Counted from the first letter of the stretch, positions 1-11,573 are shown. The stretch is 64,000 nucleotides of DNA from Anadara kagoshimensis (GCA_021292105.1 CM037874.1:17156615-17220614); one strand, 5' to 3'. The notes: generated by a model not told the origin, from the letters alone. A program made the numbers and translations.

Positions 1-540
1 TATCTATTTCCATATAAATATATATATAATGTGTTAAAATAATATACAATTTTAAGTAACAGATCCGGTAACAGAAATATTGTATCTGTCTAATATAAAA
101 CTTTATGTCATTTACAGTAGTGATTTTTGCTTATATTGTATACGCTATGATACTTTGTATATATTTGCATTATTCCATCTTGAAAGATTATTAGTATTTT
201 ATATCATGTAATATGTCAAATAATGTACTAATCAAATATTTAAAGATTTATAGAGACTTACATTTTGTCTTCGTCTTGTTCATACACGCCGAGAACGATG
301 ACAGTACATCTACCAGACCAGTAACAAATGATATTAAATATAATTTAAATGGTAGACGTGTAATAAAGTCGGACGAATGGGGTTATAATCTAGGTCATAA
401 TACAATGCATGTATAGAAAAACTAATACAGTGGTATCTATAGCTACATTGTACATAGTATTAACGTACCACTTACAGGTTAAGGTGTCTAATGGCGCCCT
501 TTCTATCCATTTATTTTTTTTAATAATCTTTTTGTGCTTA
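1..540. other. AT-rich stretch, nothing recognised
   Basis: No supported gene. A hydrophilic 67-codon ORF (213-416, +) has no recognisable family and is not called. Confidence 0.6.
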
Positions 541-566
541 CCCCCCCCCCCCCCCCCCCCCCCCCC
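541..566 (+). repeat. Poly-C tract (26)
   Basis: Uninterrupted C run. Another of 23 lies at 2033-2055 and shorter ones near 3549 and 39019; such lengths may be affected by assembly. Confidence 0.9.
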
Positions 567-737
567 ACTCCAAAATGTAGGACTTGCGCTGCATTGTGAA
601 TTGCAGATTCATGGAATTGCTATTTAAACAACTTTTCAGCCTAATACGGTACTCAGCCAGGTCAATCGGGTGAGGATGAAAGTAGTACATCATAGAAATT
701 TAACAACAGAAGAAGATGACATATCTCAGAAATCTGT

Positions 738-811
738 GGACTTCATTAGGCGTCGAAATTGTCAACGCCTAATGAAGTCCGGACTTCATTAGGCGTCGGA
801 CTTCATTAGGA
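738..811. repeat. Four copies of GGACTTCATTAGGCGT, one inverted
   Basis: Copies at 738-753 (+), 765-780 (-), 781-796 (+) and a shortened one at 798-811 (+). The first two form a perfect 16-bp hairpin. A diverged relative (CCTAATGAAG, GGAGTTGTTACAA) occurs near 56745-56850. Confidence 0.8.
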
Positions 812-1271
812 GTTGTTACAAGTGTACATGTATTTATTATTATACTACACGAAACTTAAGATTTAGGAAGTATAATGCTGTTGGTCGGTTCCTCTGTCCG
901 TCCATCAGTCAATTATAAGTTTTCCGCATTGTTTCCTAAACACTTTCAGATACTAGGCTGAGTTTTTGAATGCTAGTCAACCACAATAAGTTGCAGATCA
1001 AGTTAACGTTTTGTTTGTTACGAATCCGATGCTTTGCAATTGTCTTTGATAATTTGATTGAAATAACAGTTTTCTGCAATTTTTTTTTCGAAAAAGCTTG
1101 CACATATTGAACTGATTTTGCATGTGAGTCTACCACAATGTGTTACAGATCAAGTTCACGTTTAATTTTGCTTCGCTGAAATTTACGTTTTTATGATGAC
1201 TACACTTAATTTGGTCCAATATGTGGGAGCAACCTCACAAAGGTTTTGATAATATTTGCTTATTTTTATTA

Positions 1272-1297
1272 TCTCTCTCTCTCTCTCTCTCTCTCTG
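1272..1297 (+). repeat. CT microsatellite
   Basis: Perfect (TC)n run. Confidence 0.9.
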
Positions 1298-1404
1298 TTG
1301 CATTTACAATACTTCGTAAATATCGTTATTGAAGTATATGAACGGCTTTTTATAAGATGTGTTAGTCTGTAAAATAGAACGTCTGTAATCATATATGGTG
1401 TATC

Positions 1405-1645
1405 TCGTTCCTTCGCCAAGCACTCGGCATAACGAAATGAAAGTCACGGTTCTTTCGGATAGGAACTTAAAAAACGAGGTCCCTTGTCACGGTGGGCATG
1501 GCACGCTAAGAACCCTGCTGTATAATGCCATCAGCGCAACACACAGGCAAAATTTCTGCACCTTCGTCTATAGCTGGCGACGTCTCGATATATGTGAAAT
1601 ATTCTTGACTGGGGCGTTAAACACCATTACTCAACTCTCAACTCT
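1405..1645 (+). mobile_element. 5'-truncated tRNA-SINE
   Basis: Carries the body shared by the intact copies here (CTTCGCCAAGCACTCGG, AACCCTGCTGTATAATGCC, ATAGCTGGCGACGTCTCGAT) and the tail CGTTAAACACCATTACTC, but lacks the tRNA-like head. Confidence 0.8.
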
Positions 1646-1886
1646 TGCACCCTGCTTAGTGTTTAAGTGCACTTCTCACAGGCTAGTTGCGTACCCAATC
1701 CGCTAGAAACAGATCATAGTGTGGCACTTTTTTGTCTGCGGTTTAAATCAAACGGAAGTGTTAAAAAATTCCAGATTGTTTTATCCTGTTATTAAATTCT
1801 TAGCCTATTTTTTTAAATTAGCATTGCTATGGGTGGGTGTCCTGTTGCCTACTGATTATTGCAATTTGACCAACTGGATGAACAAT

Positions 1887-1888
<2 letters not shown>

Positions 1889-1922
<34 letters not shown>
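1889..1922 (+). repeat. Poly-A tract (34)
   Basis: Uninterrupted A run, no recognisable retrocopy in front of it. Confidence 0.9.
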
Positions 1923-1924
<2 letters not shown>

Positions 1925-2169
1925 TGACATAATAAGCAATTTGGCGTTTTCAAAGTTTTAAGTGATAGTTCTCATACTTTAGCCATTATCAGAATTTTTT
2001 ATTTTGTAATTGTCTAGTTATGTACGCATCTTCCCCCCCCCCCCCCCCCCCCCCCAACTTCACCCCCTAACACACGCACACGAAGTAAACTAATTGAAGC
2101 ACTACAAACTGTCTATTTTGATTTGTACAAAGGTTACACGTTTTTAATTGAATAAATTGAATGAATGTT

Positions 2170-2373
2170 CCACTTATATCAAGACTTCACCAGCTATAAT
2201 CGAAGTGGCAGAAAGCCGTTTGACCCATGGAGAGCAATGGAATGCGCTAGGGTTCTTCAACGCGTCACACCTGGTTTTAGGGTCTTTTCCAAATTACCCC
2301 AATGGCTTTCATTTTAAAATACCATTTTTAAGTCTTGGTCAGACCCTGCCCGGGTTGCGAATCCACGAACCTT
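2170..2373 (-). mobile_element. Diverged tRNA-SINE
   Basis: Complement of the SINE body: ATATCAAGACTTCACCAGCTATA at the tail side, GTTCTTCAACGCG in the middle, and CTTGGTCAGACC next to a decayed box B. The tRNA head is mostly lost. Confidence 0.6.
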
Positions 2374-2681
2374 CCTAGAAGTGGAATAATAAACAAACCA
2401 TAACAAATAAATAGAACTCAACCCATCAAAAATGGGGGTGTGACCAAAAAAAAAATCTCTTCGAAGCGGCGACTAATAAATGTACTGGGGACGTGAAATT
2501 CATCTCGGGAGTTCCTTGTAGTAGCCTTGTCAGAGCTGAAATTGACTGTTCACATGAACATGAACCGTGACATTCCACATTGTTATGAGTAGCTTAGAAC
2601 TTAAAAATCGACTTGCATTTGACTCTGGCTAAACATGGTTGAAACCGAGGCATAATATGGGTTTGGGGTTTCATTCCTTAA

Positions 2682-5140
2682 AGGGACACTGAAGTCTAGG
2701 GGATTATGACCAAAATCGATAGTTATAAGTACAATATTAATAATAAAATTCAAAAAAATAAAAAATTATTCCATTAAGATATATATTTCGCTATTTGAAA
2801 ATTGCCGAAAATCATCGCCGCAGCTCTTCTGTGTTGGAGGTGAGAAGAACACGCTGTGACGTCATGTGTGAACAAACCTCGCCATGCTATCAATAGTGTG
2901 GTTACAGTATAGTGTAAAAGTTGTTAAAAATATTGTTTAAATATGGTTTTGTGTGCGACCGTTGATTCTAAAAATAATTAAAAAATTATGATAACTTAGA
3001 ATTTGTCTCTATTTAGACTTATTTTAAATTTAATAATGACCAATATTGGCTAAATCATGTGCACAATGATCTATGCATCAACTAACCTAAAATGATAAAA
3101 TATTCTTTTATTTTTTCACGATAAATCAATAAGATCCCAATTTCTTAAAAGTAGAATTTACATCCCTTTCTCGCATACAGGTAATTAAGAGATTATCAGT
3201 AACCTACAGTACCTTTAGATCCTGTTTATTAGACATTCCATCGCCGGTAATCAAGAGGTAGATCTACCTTACAATATACAACATAGATCTGAAGATTGAT
3301 AGGTGTAAATAAATTAAGTGATAAAGTCTTCACGATATCCCATATTAAATGTAAGTATAATTAATTTGGAATTTTGGAAAGATGCATTAAAAAATATTAA
3401 ATATTTCAATATTGATTTACGAATGTATAAATTGATGGGTCGACTGTCGTGACTGGCGGTATGAAATTAAAATGATTTAAATTATTGAAATATTCCTATT
3501 CGTAAGTTCAATTTTAAACATCAAAAACTCTAAAAAAAATAATTAATCCCCCCCCCCCCCGCTTCTCATGTCATTGATGCGAAGAAAAATTATGTCTGTA
3601 ACAGTGTGATCTAGTTCAGGACAAATTTGAATGCTGACGGCGAGAGTCCGTACAGGCCCGTCCTTTAAAATTGTATAAATTTACTTTTAAATGAATTTCC
3701 ATACAATGACGTTTTTAAGTAGACTTGGCTGCAAATTTCATGAAAATCTCTTAAAAAAACTAAAATAAAGTACAATATCCACGGTATATTATTTACTATG
3801 TTATACTGCTGTTTGTTTTTACCATATCATTTCATAATTTCTGCTACTTCGTCTGTTTCACATCTTGATATAAATGAAATTATCTTGACTACGATTTTGC
3901 CTTACAAGTTATAACATATTCAGATATAAATGGAATTATCAGGACATGGATTATACAATTCAAGCAATAATTATAGCTAGCGTCATCTTGATATAAATAA
4001 AATAATCTTGAGATATATAATACAATCCAAGTTATAATTATTGACATGACTGGTGACATCTTGATATAAGTGAAATTATATTGTGAGATGTGAAGATGCT
4101 TAAATGTAACTACAAATAATTAATACATGTATAAACTAAAGAGAATGTATTGTCCAATTTTCATTAGATTTAAAAGGACAGCTTATTTCCCGGTTTCAAT
4201 GGTACACATATATAAAGAAATTGGGAAACAATTACAACTTATAACTTCTGAAAGAAACGCATCTCTTATTTTCCAAACTATACACAGGATGAAATAACTC
4301 TCCTGTTTATTGTGTAACCAGTAGGTGATCTGATGACGAAACGCATTAAAAATTAAAATAAAATAGTAAAATTAAATTCTTGGCTCATAACAATTGTGTG
4401 GCGGAAAGGGCTCAATAGGTGGTCAGGTGGCCCAATCGGTAGAGCGTATGTTAGTACATGTATTGTGAAGGTCCCGGGTTCGAGTTCGGTTACGCCGCTG
4501 TTACATTTGGGGAATCATCCGACCCTGGGCATTGGCTGACCAACAAGTTGGTCCCAGGGGTGGAACCCGCTGGTTTCGATTCAAGGGAGTTGAATAGAAA
4601 AAAGATGGGAGGAATTTGGCGGTCCGTGTAGCTCAATCGGTAGAACGTCCCGCTAGTATTAGGAAGCTCCCGGGCTCGAGTCCCGGTGTAGCAGCTGCAT
4701 TTTCCCCTTTCCTGTTAGTACATCAAAAGTAGCTATCCCCTCTTCTGATTTACAAATGCTTGTTATTCTTTTTTCATATATAATTATTATCATCATTAAT
4801 ATTATTTTAATGCATATTAACATCATTTTCTGGAAGGACCTATTTATTTATTTATTTATTCTATATACGTATTTATTATAAATAAATATAAGTAAAAGTC
4901 TGAAATAATTATTGTGAAAAATGATGTTTTTAAAAATTCTCTAAAAATTATAGATATTTATGAATTACGAGATTATCAACATCTTAAAATAAGGTGTGTA
5001 AATACACAACTACTGTTGCAGTTAAAGGGTTGGTAAATATACAGGAAGTGTCGGTATACCTGTCTCGTTAGTTAAGTGGATTGGGTACACTCCGATATAC
5101 AACTAGTCAGTCAATATTGAGGGTTTAATTACAGGTGACT

Positions 5141-5171
<31 letters not shown>

Positions 5172-5824
5172 CTTTATTCTCATCAACCGTAAATGTTTTT
5201 TTTTCATGACTGGCCATGGTGTAATGTCTCCTCGTCTTATGTTGTTTCTTGCAATCGTTGCTAATCGCAAAACTTCTTGGTTGAAATGCACGATCTCAAG
5301 GTCAAAGTTGTCGATTATACATTTTTAAATAAATTGCAATTTTTAATTTTGTCTTTGATCTGTACGATTTCTGTGCAGCAAATGCATTCCCTCTCAGTGT
5401 TCATTGCTCGGCAGTTTCATTATATGTCCCAAACCTACAAACGATGATCATTATCTATAACTTCGCATGAATCCGATTTGAATAAATTCTCTGGTTTACT
5501 TTCACTTCCCTAATATTCTGACTCAAAATCAAAAAGATAATGCGCCATTTCTAATAATATGGATAAGTAACAACTCGTAAGATGCGACACTTCAGTATAT
5601 ATAAACAGTAGTTAGGAAGAGTGGTTGTTCATACATGACGTCACAACTTGTTTTCGTACCTCCCGATTGAAGAGTTCCAAAATGGCCTGAGGTTACGAAT
5701 TTTGATTTTTTAAACTTCTATATCTTTTTTATTTCGGCGAATAAAAAGGTGAAATTTTCAATATAATAATAATTTAACATAAATTTTCATATTTTGGTCA
5801 AATTGGCTAGACTTCAGTGTCCCT
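2682..5824. mobile_element. 3.1-kb TTAA-flanked terminal-inverted-repeat element, non-autonomous
   Basis: The left end AGGGACACTGAAGTCTAG (from 2682) and right end CTAGACTTCAGTGTCCCT (to 5824) are inverted repeats, each bordered outside by TTAA (2678-2681 and 5825-5828). Weaker inverted similarity continues about 190 bp inward: TGTGACGTCATGTGTGAAC near 2855 matches the complement of GTTCATACATGACGTCACA near 5630. TTAA duplication is the hallmark of piggyBac-type insertion. No long ORF lies inside, so it would need a transposase in trans. The interior is AT-rich, with two tRNA-like heads near 4.4-4.7 kb and an ATA microsatellite at 5141-5168. Confidence 0.78.
4415..4705 (+). repeat. Two tRNA-like SINE heads inside the TTAA element
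   Basis: Near 4424-4500 a box-A-like CCAATCGGTAGAGCG is followed by the box-B-like GGTTCGAGTTC. Near 4624-4692 a second unit has TAGCTCAATCGGTAGAACG and GGCTCGAGTCCC. Spacing is that of RNA polymerase III internal promoters, but acceptor stems do not pair, so these are tRNA-derived repeats and not tRNA genes. Confidence 0.6.
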
Positions 5825-5935
5825 TTAAATTACTCGACAGACATTCCTTAAATTAACTGAAAGAGAAACCACAGTGCTTGTCATTTGTTAACACTGGCCA
5901 TATTGAAAAAAATATATATTATTATTTTTTAAATT

Positions 5936-6150
5936 TTACTACATTTGTGGTAAAATTAAGTTGTTACATTTGTGGTAAAATTTCGTTGCTACATTTGTGG
6001 TAAAATTTTGCTACATTTGTGACCAACATTTACTACATATGTGACAAACCTTACTACATTTGTGGTTCGTTACTACATATATATATGTGACACTATTTTA
6101 TTACATTTGTGACAGTTACTACATTTGTGGTAGTTAAGTACTACATATAG
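5936..6150 (+). repeat. Minisatellite of TACTACATTTGTGG units
   Basis: About ten degenerate copies of TACTACATTTGTGGTAAAAT and shortened forms (14-24 bp), ending just before the hairpin at 6176. Confidence 0.8.
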
Positions 6151-6175
6151 GGGTCCCACAGAGCTCATTATAACT

Positions 6176-6231
6176 GTCATATACCACTTTTTAATTCAAT
6201 CATAAAATGCATTCAAAAAGTGGTATATGAC
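6176..6231. mobile_element. Short hairpin MITE, relative of the copy at 18274
   Basis: 17-bp perfect arms: GTCATATACCACTTTTT and its complement, 6176-6192 and 6215-6231. Its loop keeps AATCATAAAATGCATTC, as in the longer copy. Confidence 0.75.
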
Positions 6232-6937
6232 GATATGGTGGTAGTGGTAGTTTAGCAGGACTGATGTGTTTGCCCTTTCGATGCACCCCACCTTAATTCC
6301 CTGAACTAAGTCGTTGTTTGGAGTTTGTATTTGTATTTGTTTCTCTACAGTTAGTTTTGTTAAGCAACTTTTATCAATACTTAGTAAAAATTTTAATTTA
6401 AAAATCAAAATATAAAATAATGCATATTAAATCATATATAATATAATGTACAAGTGATAATAAGTCAGTTATAGTGACAAGTCATAAGATCGATTGAGTT
6501 CCCTCCCTCAGTTAAAATAAAACGTGTGTGTGACAGAAGTTGCCTCCCTTTATATGACATGTTAGTGTGTCTAGGTGTACATGATTTGTAGAAAGTCGAA
6601 CAATCATTAGCTATAGTTGAACTGTTTATCAAATTAGAAGAGTTGAAATGATATTTAGAGAATAATACAAGGTGAAAGTCACATCGTGTGCCACATCGGA
6701 CAGAATCCCAGATATTAATTCGAGGACTAGTACTGACATTGGCGGAGGTTTAGTATGGCGTATGATATATTTCTAAAACCTATTTTTCTGTTTATCATAT
6801 GCTAGTACTCCAACTTTCACCATATATAACAAATGCATGTAATACATATTATACATTTGTCTAGAATATGACAAAAATGACCAAGTTAAAGTTTCATCAA
6901 TTAGATGAAAAATCAACAATATTAATGCATCTGGTTA

Positions 6938-7280
6938 ACCACTGCGGTAGCTCAGTTGGTAAAGTGCTCGCTCCGTAAGTGGGAGGTCGTTGGTTCGAAC
7001 TCCGGCCTGGTCTTACCCAAGACTTGAAAGTGGGTAGTGACTGTTCATTTTCCAAGCAATCGGCATTAAGAAATGAAAGTCACGATTCTTTCGGATGGGA
7101 AATTAAAATAAACGTGGTCCCTCCCATGTCACGGAGGGCTCGGCACGCTAAAGAACCCTGCTGCATAATGTCATCAGCGCAACGCACAGGCGTTCTGCAC
7201 TTTCGCCTATAGCTGGCGACGTCTCGACATAAGTGAAATATTCTTGACTGGGACGTTAAACACCATTACTCAACTCAACG
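6938..7280 (+). mobile_element. Full-length tRNA-SINE
   Basis: Head CCACTGCGGTAGCTCAGTTGG with box A and box B (GGTTCGAAC), then CCAAGACTTGAAAGTGGG, the conserved body and the tail GGGACGTTAAACACCATTAC. Best reference copy for the family in this window, with 41984, 54594 and 55322. Confidence 0.85.
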
Positions 7281-7293
7281 CTTCTGACGGAAT

Positions 7294-7484
7294 TTCTGTT
7301 AAATCATCAATTTTCTTTGTTTTCGTGGCTTCATATCGCACGAATTAATATATAAACGAAATAGTAAATATTACAAACCAACCTTAAATGTCAACAGCAA
7401 ACCACGGACTTATCACCCCATGAAATGGTATTTCCTTAGAACCACGAACATTTGACACCGCGAAAATTAGTGATTCCACAGTAT
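7294..7484. mobile_element. MITE of the TACTGTgAAATC family
   Basis: Imperfect inverted ends: TTCTGTTAAATCATCAATTTT at left, and AAAATTAGTGATTCCACAGTA at right. Related copies at 15700 and 51484; single ends near 29390. Confidence 0.65.
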
Positions 7485-7588
7485 TTGAAGAAATGCAATG
7501 ACAATAATCAGTGTAAGTAACAACACACTTAGATTAAACTCATGAAATAAGAAAATGCTGCTGGGCCACTGATATAATAGATTACACA

Positions 7589-7757
7589 CGTGGCGGGTGT
7601 AGCTAGCTAAACAGGAGATGCTTACCCTTCCGAAGCACCCGGCCTCACTTCCCTGGTGGAAGTTCACGTGTCTAACCTAACTTGTCAGTTCCAAAGTTTT
7701 TACTTTGCTTCTGGATTGTGATACGGACATGGAAAAGTATGTTTGTTTTTAATTGAA
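7589..7757 (+). mobile_element. Dispersed repeat with GTAGCTAGCTAAACAGGAG head
   Basis: Shared block: GCGGGTGTAGCTAGC, ATGCTTACCCTTCCGAAGCA, TGGTGGAAGTTCACG, TTTTTACTTTGCTTCTGG and GATTGTGAT. Other copies at 8611, 19524 (+) and 26610, 30795, 41385, 41565 (-). Possibly a tRNA-derived SINE; no A-rich tail. Confidence 0.7.
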
Positions 7758-7929
7758 CGGGCTCTGGATATGATGGCAAATGACTTCACAGTGGTGTGGG
7801 TTCCTCTCTCCCATGACATGCATTCGCAATAATGGGATCTTTCAGTTGAATGGAACAGAAAGGAAATGTTCTGAAATTAAGTGTTGCAAAATGTGCCACC
7901 AAATGCTGTAAATATCCTTTCGAATATGA

Positions 7930-8137
7930 CTTGTGACTGTGGGTCTAGATCGGTCGCAGTACAGTCTGCAGAATTGCGCGCTTCCTAGATTTAATTTCCA
8001 TGCGGGGGAGATTATATTGTGAGAAAGTTTGTCAGTTCGCTTGCCGAAGACCGGTAGTTTTCTCCCGACACTCCGGTTTTCCCTCACCATCCACGAACTT
8101 ACCGCCTCGATGTAAAAGAATCTTGACAGGTGCGTAT
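7930..8137 (+). mobile_element. SINE-like repeat with CCGGTAGTTTTCTCC block
   Basis: Contains AGTTTGTCAGTTCGCTTGCC and ACTCCGGTTTTCC, then CCTCGATGTAAAAGAATCTT, a diverged form of the SINE tail. Related blocks at 33955, 53655 (-), 54825 and 62160 (-). Confidence 0.55.
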
Positions 8138-8139
8138 TT

Positions 8140-8610
8140 TATATTAAATAAATTTAAATAATTCCCGTTTTATTTATTTCTATATTGTGAAATAAAAAAA
8201 GAAATGCGTGCGTCACGAGTCATAACCCCAAAATCGAAACTGAAGTCTCAAAAGTCCCTTCAATACTTCCGTACTAAACACTACTAAAGTGTGTGCGTGT
8301 GCACGCGCGCGCGTGTGTGTGTGTGTCCAGATAAATATTTTTGTTTGTTTGTGTTTTTAAGATTTTTAGGCTTCCTAATACGGATATTTCCGTACACTAC
8401 AACAGTACCTGGTTGTTCAGAATGATAGTCCCAATTGCTTGACAAGTTTGTTACTGAAACGGCGTTTTAACTGTAGATAACTCATTACTACTTGATCATT
8501 GATGATTGGTCATTTTGTAATTTTCTTATTTTCCAAACTTTATCCAAAATAATCTTGGATATTTTTGACGTCTGTAGTTTGATATTTTTTCATTCTCAAT
8601 TTTGATGTCA
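8140..8610. other. AT-rich stretch with a GT/GC microsatellite
   Basis: A GTGTGCGTGTGCACGCGCGC-type run lies near 8290-8325. Nothing else recognised. Confidence 0.6.
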
Positions 8611-8775
8611 CACGTAGCGGATGCAGTTAGCTAAGTATAGAATGCTTACCCTTCCGGAGTACCTAGTCTCACTGTACTGGTGGGAAGTCCAATTGCTTAA
8701 CTTAACTTGCTAGTTTCAAAGTTTAAGCCTTCGTTTGAGATTGTGATTTGGACATTGATTGTTATCTGTTTTTGA
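8611..8775 (+). mobile_element. Dispersed repeat, copy of the element at 7589
   Basis: Same order of blocks (CTTACCCTTCCGGAG, TGGTGGGAAGTCC, GATTGTGATTTGGACATTG), moderately diverged. Confidence 0.65.
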
Positions 8776-9061
8776 TTTGTTTTTGTTTTTGTTTTTTTTT
8801 CAAAATCTAGCTTATACACAACGCTTTTTCACTAATGAACTGATTAAGCGGCCAACTGTGCCTTGGAGTATGTTGACAGTAATCCAGTGTGTACGTACGC
8901 ATTTACTGTGTACATGAGCGACTCGGGTTCATATCCCGGCAGAGGTGTCATTTATGTAATCACACGGATATGCAAGATGAATCGCAGCAAGACAATTGAA
9001 TAGATGGTCGTACATGTGTATAAATTGTAAACTATGTGTATTGTATACTTATTCTATGCAA

Positions 9062-9347
9062 TACATCGATACCTCAGTTGGAAGAATGCTTGCTAGGTAT
9101 ATATTGGAACTATGGTCGAATGTGATCAAGACTTGAAAAGAGGTAGTCAGTTTTCTTTAGCCAAACACTCAACATTTAAAAAAAAGCAATGGAAGAGACA
9201 TTAAAACCGATGCGCCGTGTCATGGTAGGCTTGACTACCCTTGTACTTGCCCTGAGTGCACTGCAAAGTTTGTTCTGACACTTCACCTATAGCTGGTGAC
9301 AATTCGATATAAGTAAAATATTCTAGACTGGCACGTAAAACCTAATT
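9062..9347 (+). mobile_element. tRNA-SINE, subtype with AATCAATC tail
   Basis: Box A TACCTCAGTTGG, degraded box B, body ACTTCACCTATAGCTGGTGA and tail GGCACGTAAAACCTAATTCA. First of three SINEs in a row on the same strand. Confidence 0.7.
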
Positions 9348-9377
9348 CAATCAATCGTATACGTATTTTATGCAAAA

Positions 9378-9630
9378 GTTTGGTGGCTCAATGGGTAGAG
9401 TTCCGTATTTTGAAGATTGAGGTTTGAACCATGGGCTAGTAGACAAACACCGTTCTTTCGCCAAGCACAAATGATAGTCAATGGGTGCATTGGTAGAGAC
9501 TTTGTGCCATGGCAAGGCTGGTCCCCGGAGCGTATTGCAACAGTACAAATGTTGTCAGTTACCTGTGTTGTCTCGATATAAGTGAAATATCCATGACTAA
9601 GATGTAAAACCCCATAAATGAATTAATGAA
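9378..9630 (+). mobile_element. tRNA-SINE, shortened
   Basis: Head TGGTGGCTCAATGGGTAGAG, box B GGTTTGAACC and tail TGTCTCGATATAAGTGAAAT. Part of the body is missing. Confidence 0.65.
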
Positions 9631-9692
9631 CTCATTCTGATACCATAGAGGTTTTCTCTGGTTACTGTTTTAGTTGATTAGTCTTTTTAAAT

Positions 9693-10016
9693 AGTTGGTG
9701 GAGTGCTCGCTCCGTAAGTGAAAGGTCGTGGGTTCGAAACCAGACCGGGTCTGACCCAAGACTTGAAAGTGGATAGTGATTTTCTTTCGCCAAGCACTCG
9801 ACATTAGAAAATGAAAGTCACGGTTCTTTCTGATGGGAACTTAAAATAAACGAGATCCCGTGTCACGATGGGATTGGAACGATAAAAACCCCTTGCTGTA
9901 TAACGCCATCAGCGCAACGCACAGACAAAATTTCTGCACCTTCGCCTATAGCTGGCGACGTCTCGATATAAGTGAAATATTCTTGACTGAGACGTTGAAC
10001 ACCATTACTCAACTCA
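9693..10016 (+). mobile_element. tRNA-SINE, near full length
   Basis: Head starts inside box A (GTTGGTGGAGTGCTCGCTCC), box B GGTTCGAAAC, complete body and ACACCATTACTCAACTCAAC tail. It directly precedes a MITE at 10047. Confidence 0.8.
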
Positions 10017-10046
10017 ACACCTTCTCAAATAACAACATTTACTACA

Positions 10047-10245
10047 GTGCAGACCTGTCGAAAGTTTAACACTAAGCTAACGACTTATTGTCAAATCGAC
10101 AGCTTATTTAGGCCCCTCGACATCTTGGCAGCTTTTCGGCAGCTGCTTTATATCTCGGCAGGTTTACGGTCACTATAGGTATCCATATTTAGATCACTAG
10201 CCAGTCGATGTTCTTTTCGTGTCTTACTTTCGACAGGTCTATACG
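10047..10245. mobile_element. MITE of the ACAGACCTGTCGAAAG family
   Basis: Left end GCAGACCTGTCGAAAGTTTA ACACTAAGCTAACGA; right end ACTTTCGACAGGTCT. Other copies near 17979, 26084, 32347, 44376, 54505 (half), 55045 (diverged) and 59422. Confidence 0.7.
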
Positions 10246-10540
10246 GTAAATACTAAATGTCAAATCAAAAACAACAATAGTATAGATCCTTTAAATAAAT
10301 TATAATTTCGTGATAATATTAACATTCTCTTAAAATGCATGAAAGGATTTACATAGTGTGATAAATATCGTTAGTTAGGCCGAATTAACCTGCTGCAGGT
10401 GATTCACAGCTTTTTTCCTATTTTTGGTAAAATCGATTTATGGATAAAACAGTTACAACAGGTTTTTCGGCCTAGTAGGTTTTATATATACATTGCTCGT
10501 GATAACTGTACACAAACATAACAATTAATTATAAAAAAAA

Positions 10541-10630
10541 ATCTGATGACGTAATAATTACGTAAAACGCACGTGGTTATATAAAATGACGTAATGATTA
10601 CGTAAAACGCACGTGGCTATATAAAATGTC
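10541..10630 (+). repeat. Two tandem ~48-bp units with TGACGTAA
   Basis: Each unit has GACGTAAT-N-ATTACGTAAAACGC, then ACGTGGNTATATAAAATG. The first part can fold (CGTAAT/ATTACG). Confidence 0.75.
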
Positions 10631-10979
10631 ATAATAAGTTTAAGGAATGGTTTTGGGTTGAAATAAAACATTAATAATATTTCGTTAAATATATCACAGA
10701 TATTTTGATTTAGGCTCGCAAATTTTACATTTTCAACAAAAAATTGGAAACTGTAAACGTGGTAATTTTGGCGTTGTCAGATTTTTCGCAACTTCCGTGC
10801 ATTGGAAAAAAAATATTGTGAAAATTCCCACCACGTTAAAAAGTCATAATTTATATACACGAGAATAAGCAAAATCGCGGAAACATAGCCGCATCGCCAA
10901 ATATTACTATTATGTGAAAAATCTCACTCACGAAAATAACCACGTTTACAATGTACAAAATACCTACAACTAAGGATGC

Positions 10980-11240
10980 TGGTCCCGGTTTCACAATCAT
11001 TCCCTAGCTAAGATTTTCCTAAACTTAAATCTTGCAAAATTTCAAATCTTTATATAATTTTGTTAGTTTTCAAGATATTTAGGAATTTAAGGTGTTATTT
11101 TTAAGATCATTTCTAGATTAAACATCTGCATTAAGTTTTGACAAAAATATTCACCAGTAGTTCCAAAATGTGATTAACAAAATTTGCTAAATTTAAGTTA
11201 AGGAAAATGTTAGCTAAGGAATGATTGTGAAACCGGGGCT
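10980..11240. mobile_element. MITE of the CCGGTTTCACAATCATTCC family
   Basis: About 50-bp inverted ends: CCGGTTTCACAATCATTCCC at the left, and GGAATGATTGTGAAACCGGG at the right. Relatives near 12563 (one end), 26740 and 56390/58120. Confidence 0.8.
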
Positions 11241-11573
11241 GGTTCAAGAAAACATGGTTTTGTTTGGTTGCTTCATAAATAAGCAGAGAATCGTCTAAAT
11301 ATGTACGTGTTATGGGAGCCAATACTGGCTTTTTCAAGTCAAAACAACATGTATGCAATTTGCACGATACCCCAGAAAAAGGAACAACATTCGCGTCAAA
11401 TTGGTAACAAGTTGCAGTCGCAAATCTAATTTCCTGACTAAACTTGACGTCTATATTCTAGAAAACAGAATTTAAAAAACACGTAAAAAGTCCATCAATA
11501 TTGCTGAAAGAAGTACAAATCTGTACACAAATATATTATAAGAATTTTTGACGCGAATAGTTCTGTCATGTAC

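Noticed and set aside
4320..4350. CTGATGACGAAACG, resembling a second hammerhead core
   Set aside because: There is no room for stem II between CTGATGA and GAAAC, and no cleavage triplet with a pairing stem I follows.
6938..7020. tRNA gene
   Set aside because: Internal A and B boxes are good, but the acceptor stem does not pair and the sequence continues into a shared SINE body. The same holds at 54594, 55322, 41984 and 4424-4692.
10541..10575. CTGATGA followed by a CGTAAT/ATTACG hairpin
   Set aside because: The required GAAA after stem II is replaced by TAAAA, and the neighbouring tandem unit lacks CTGATGA.
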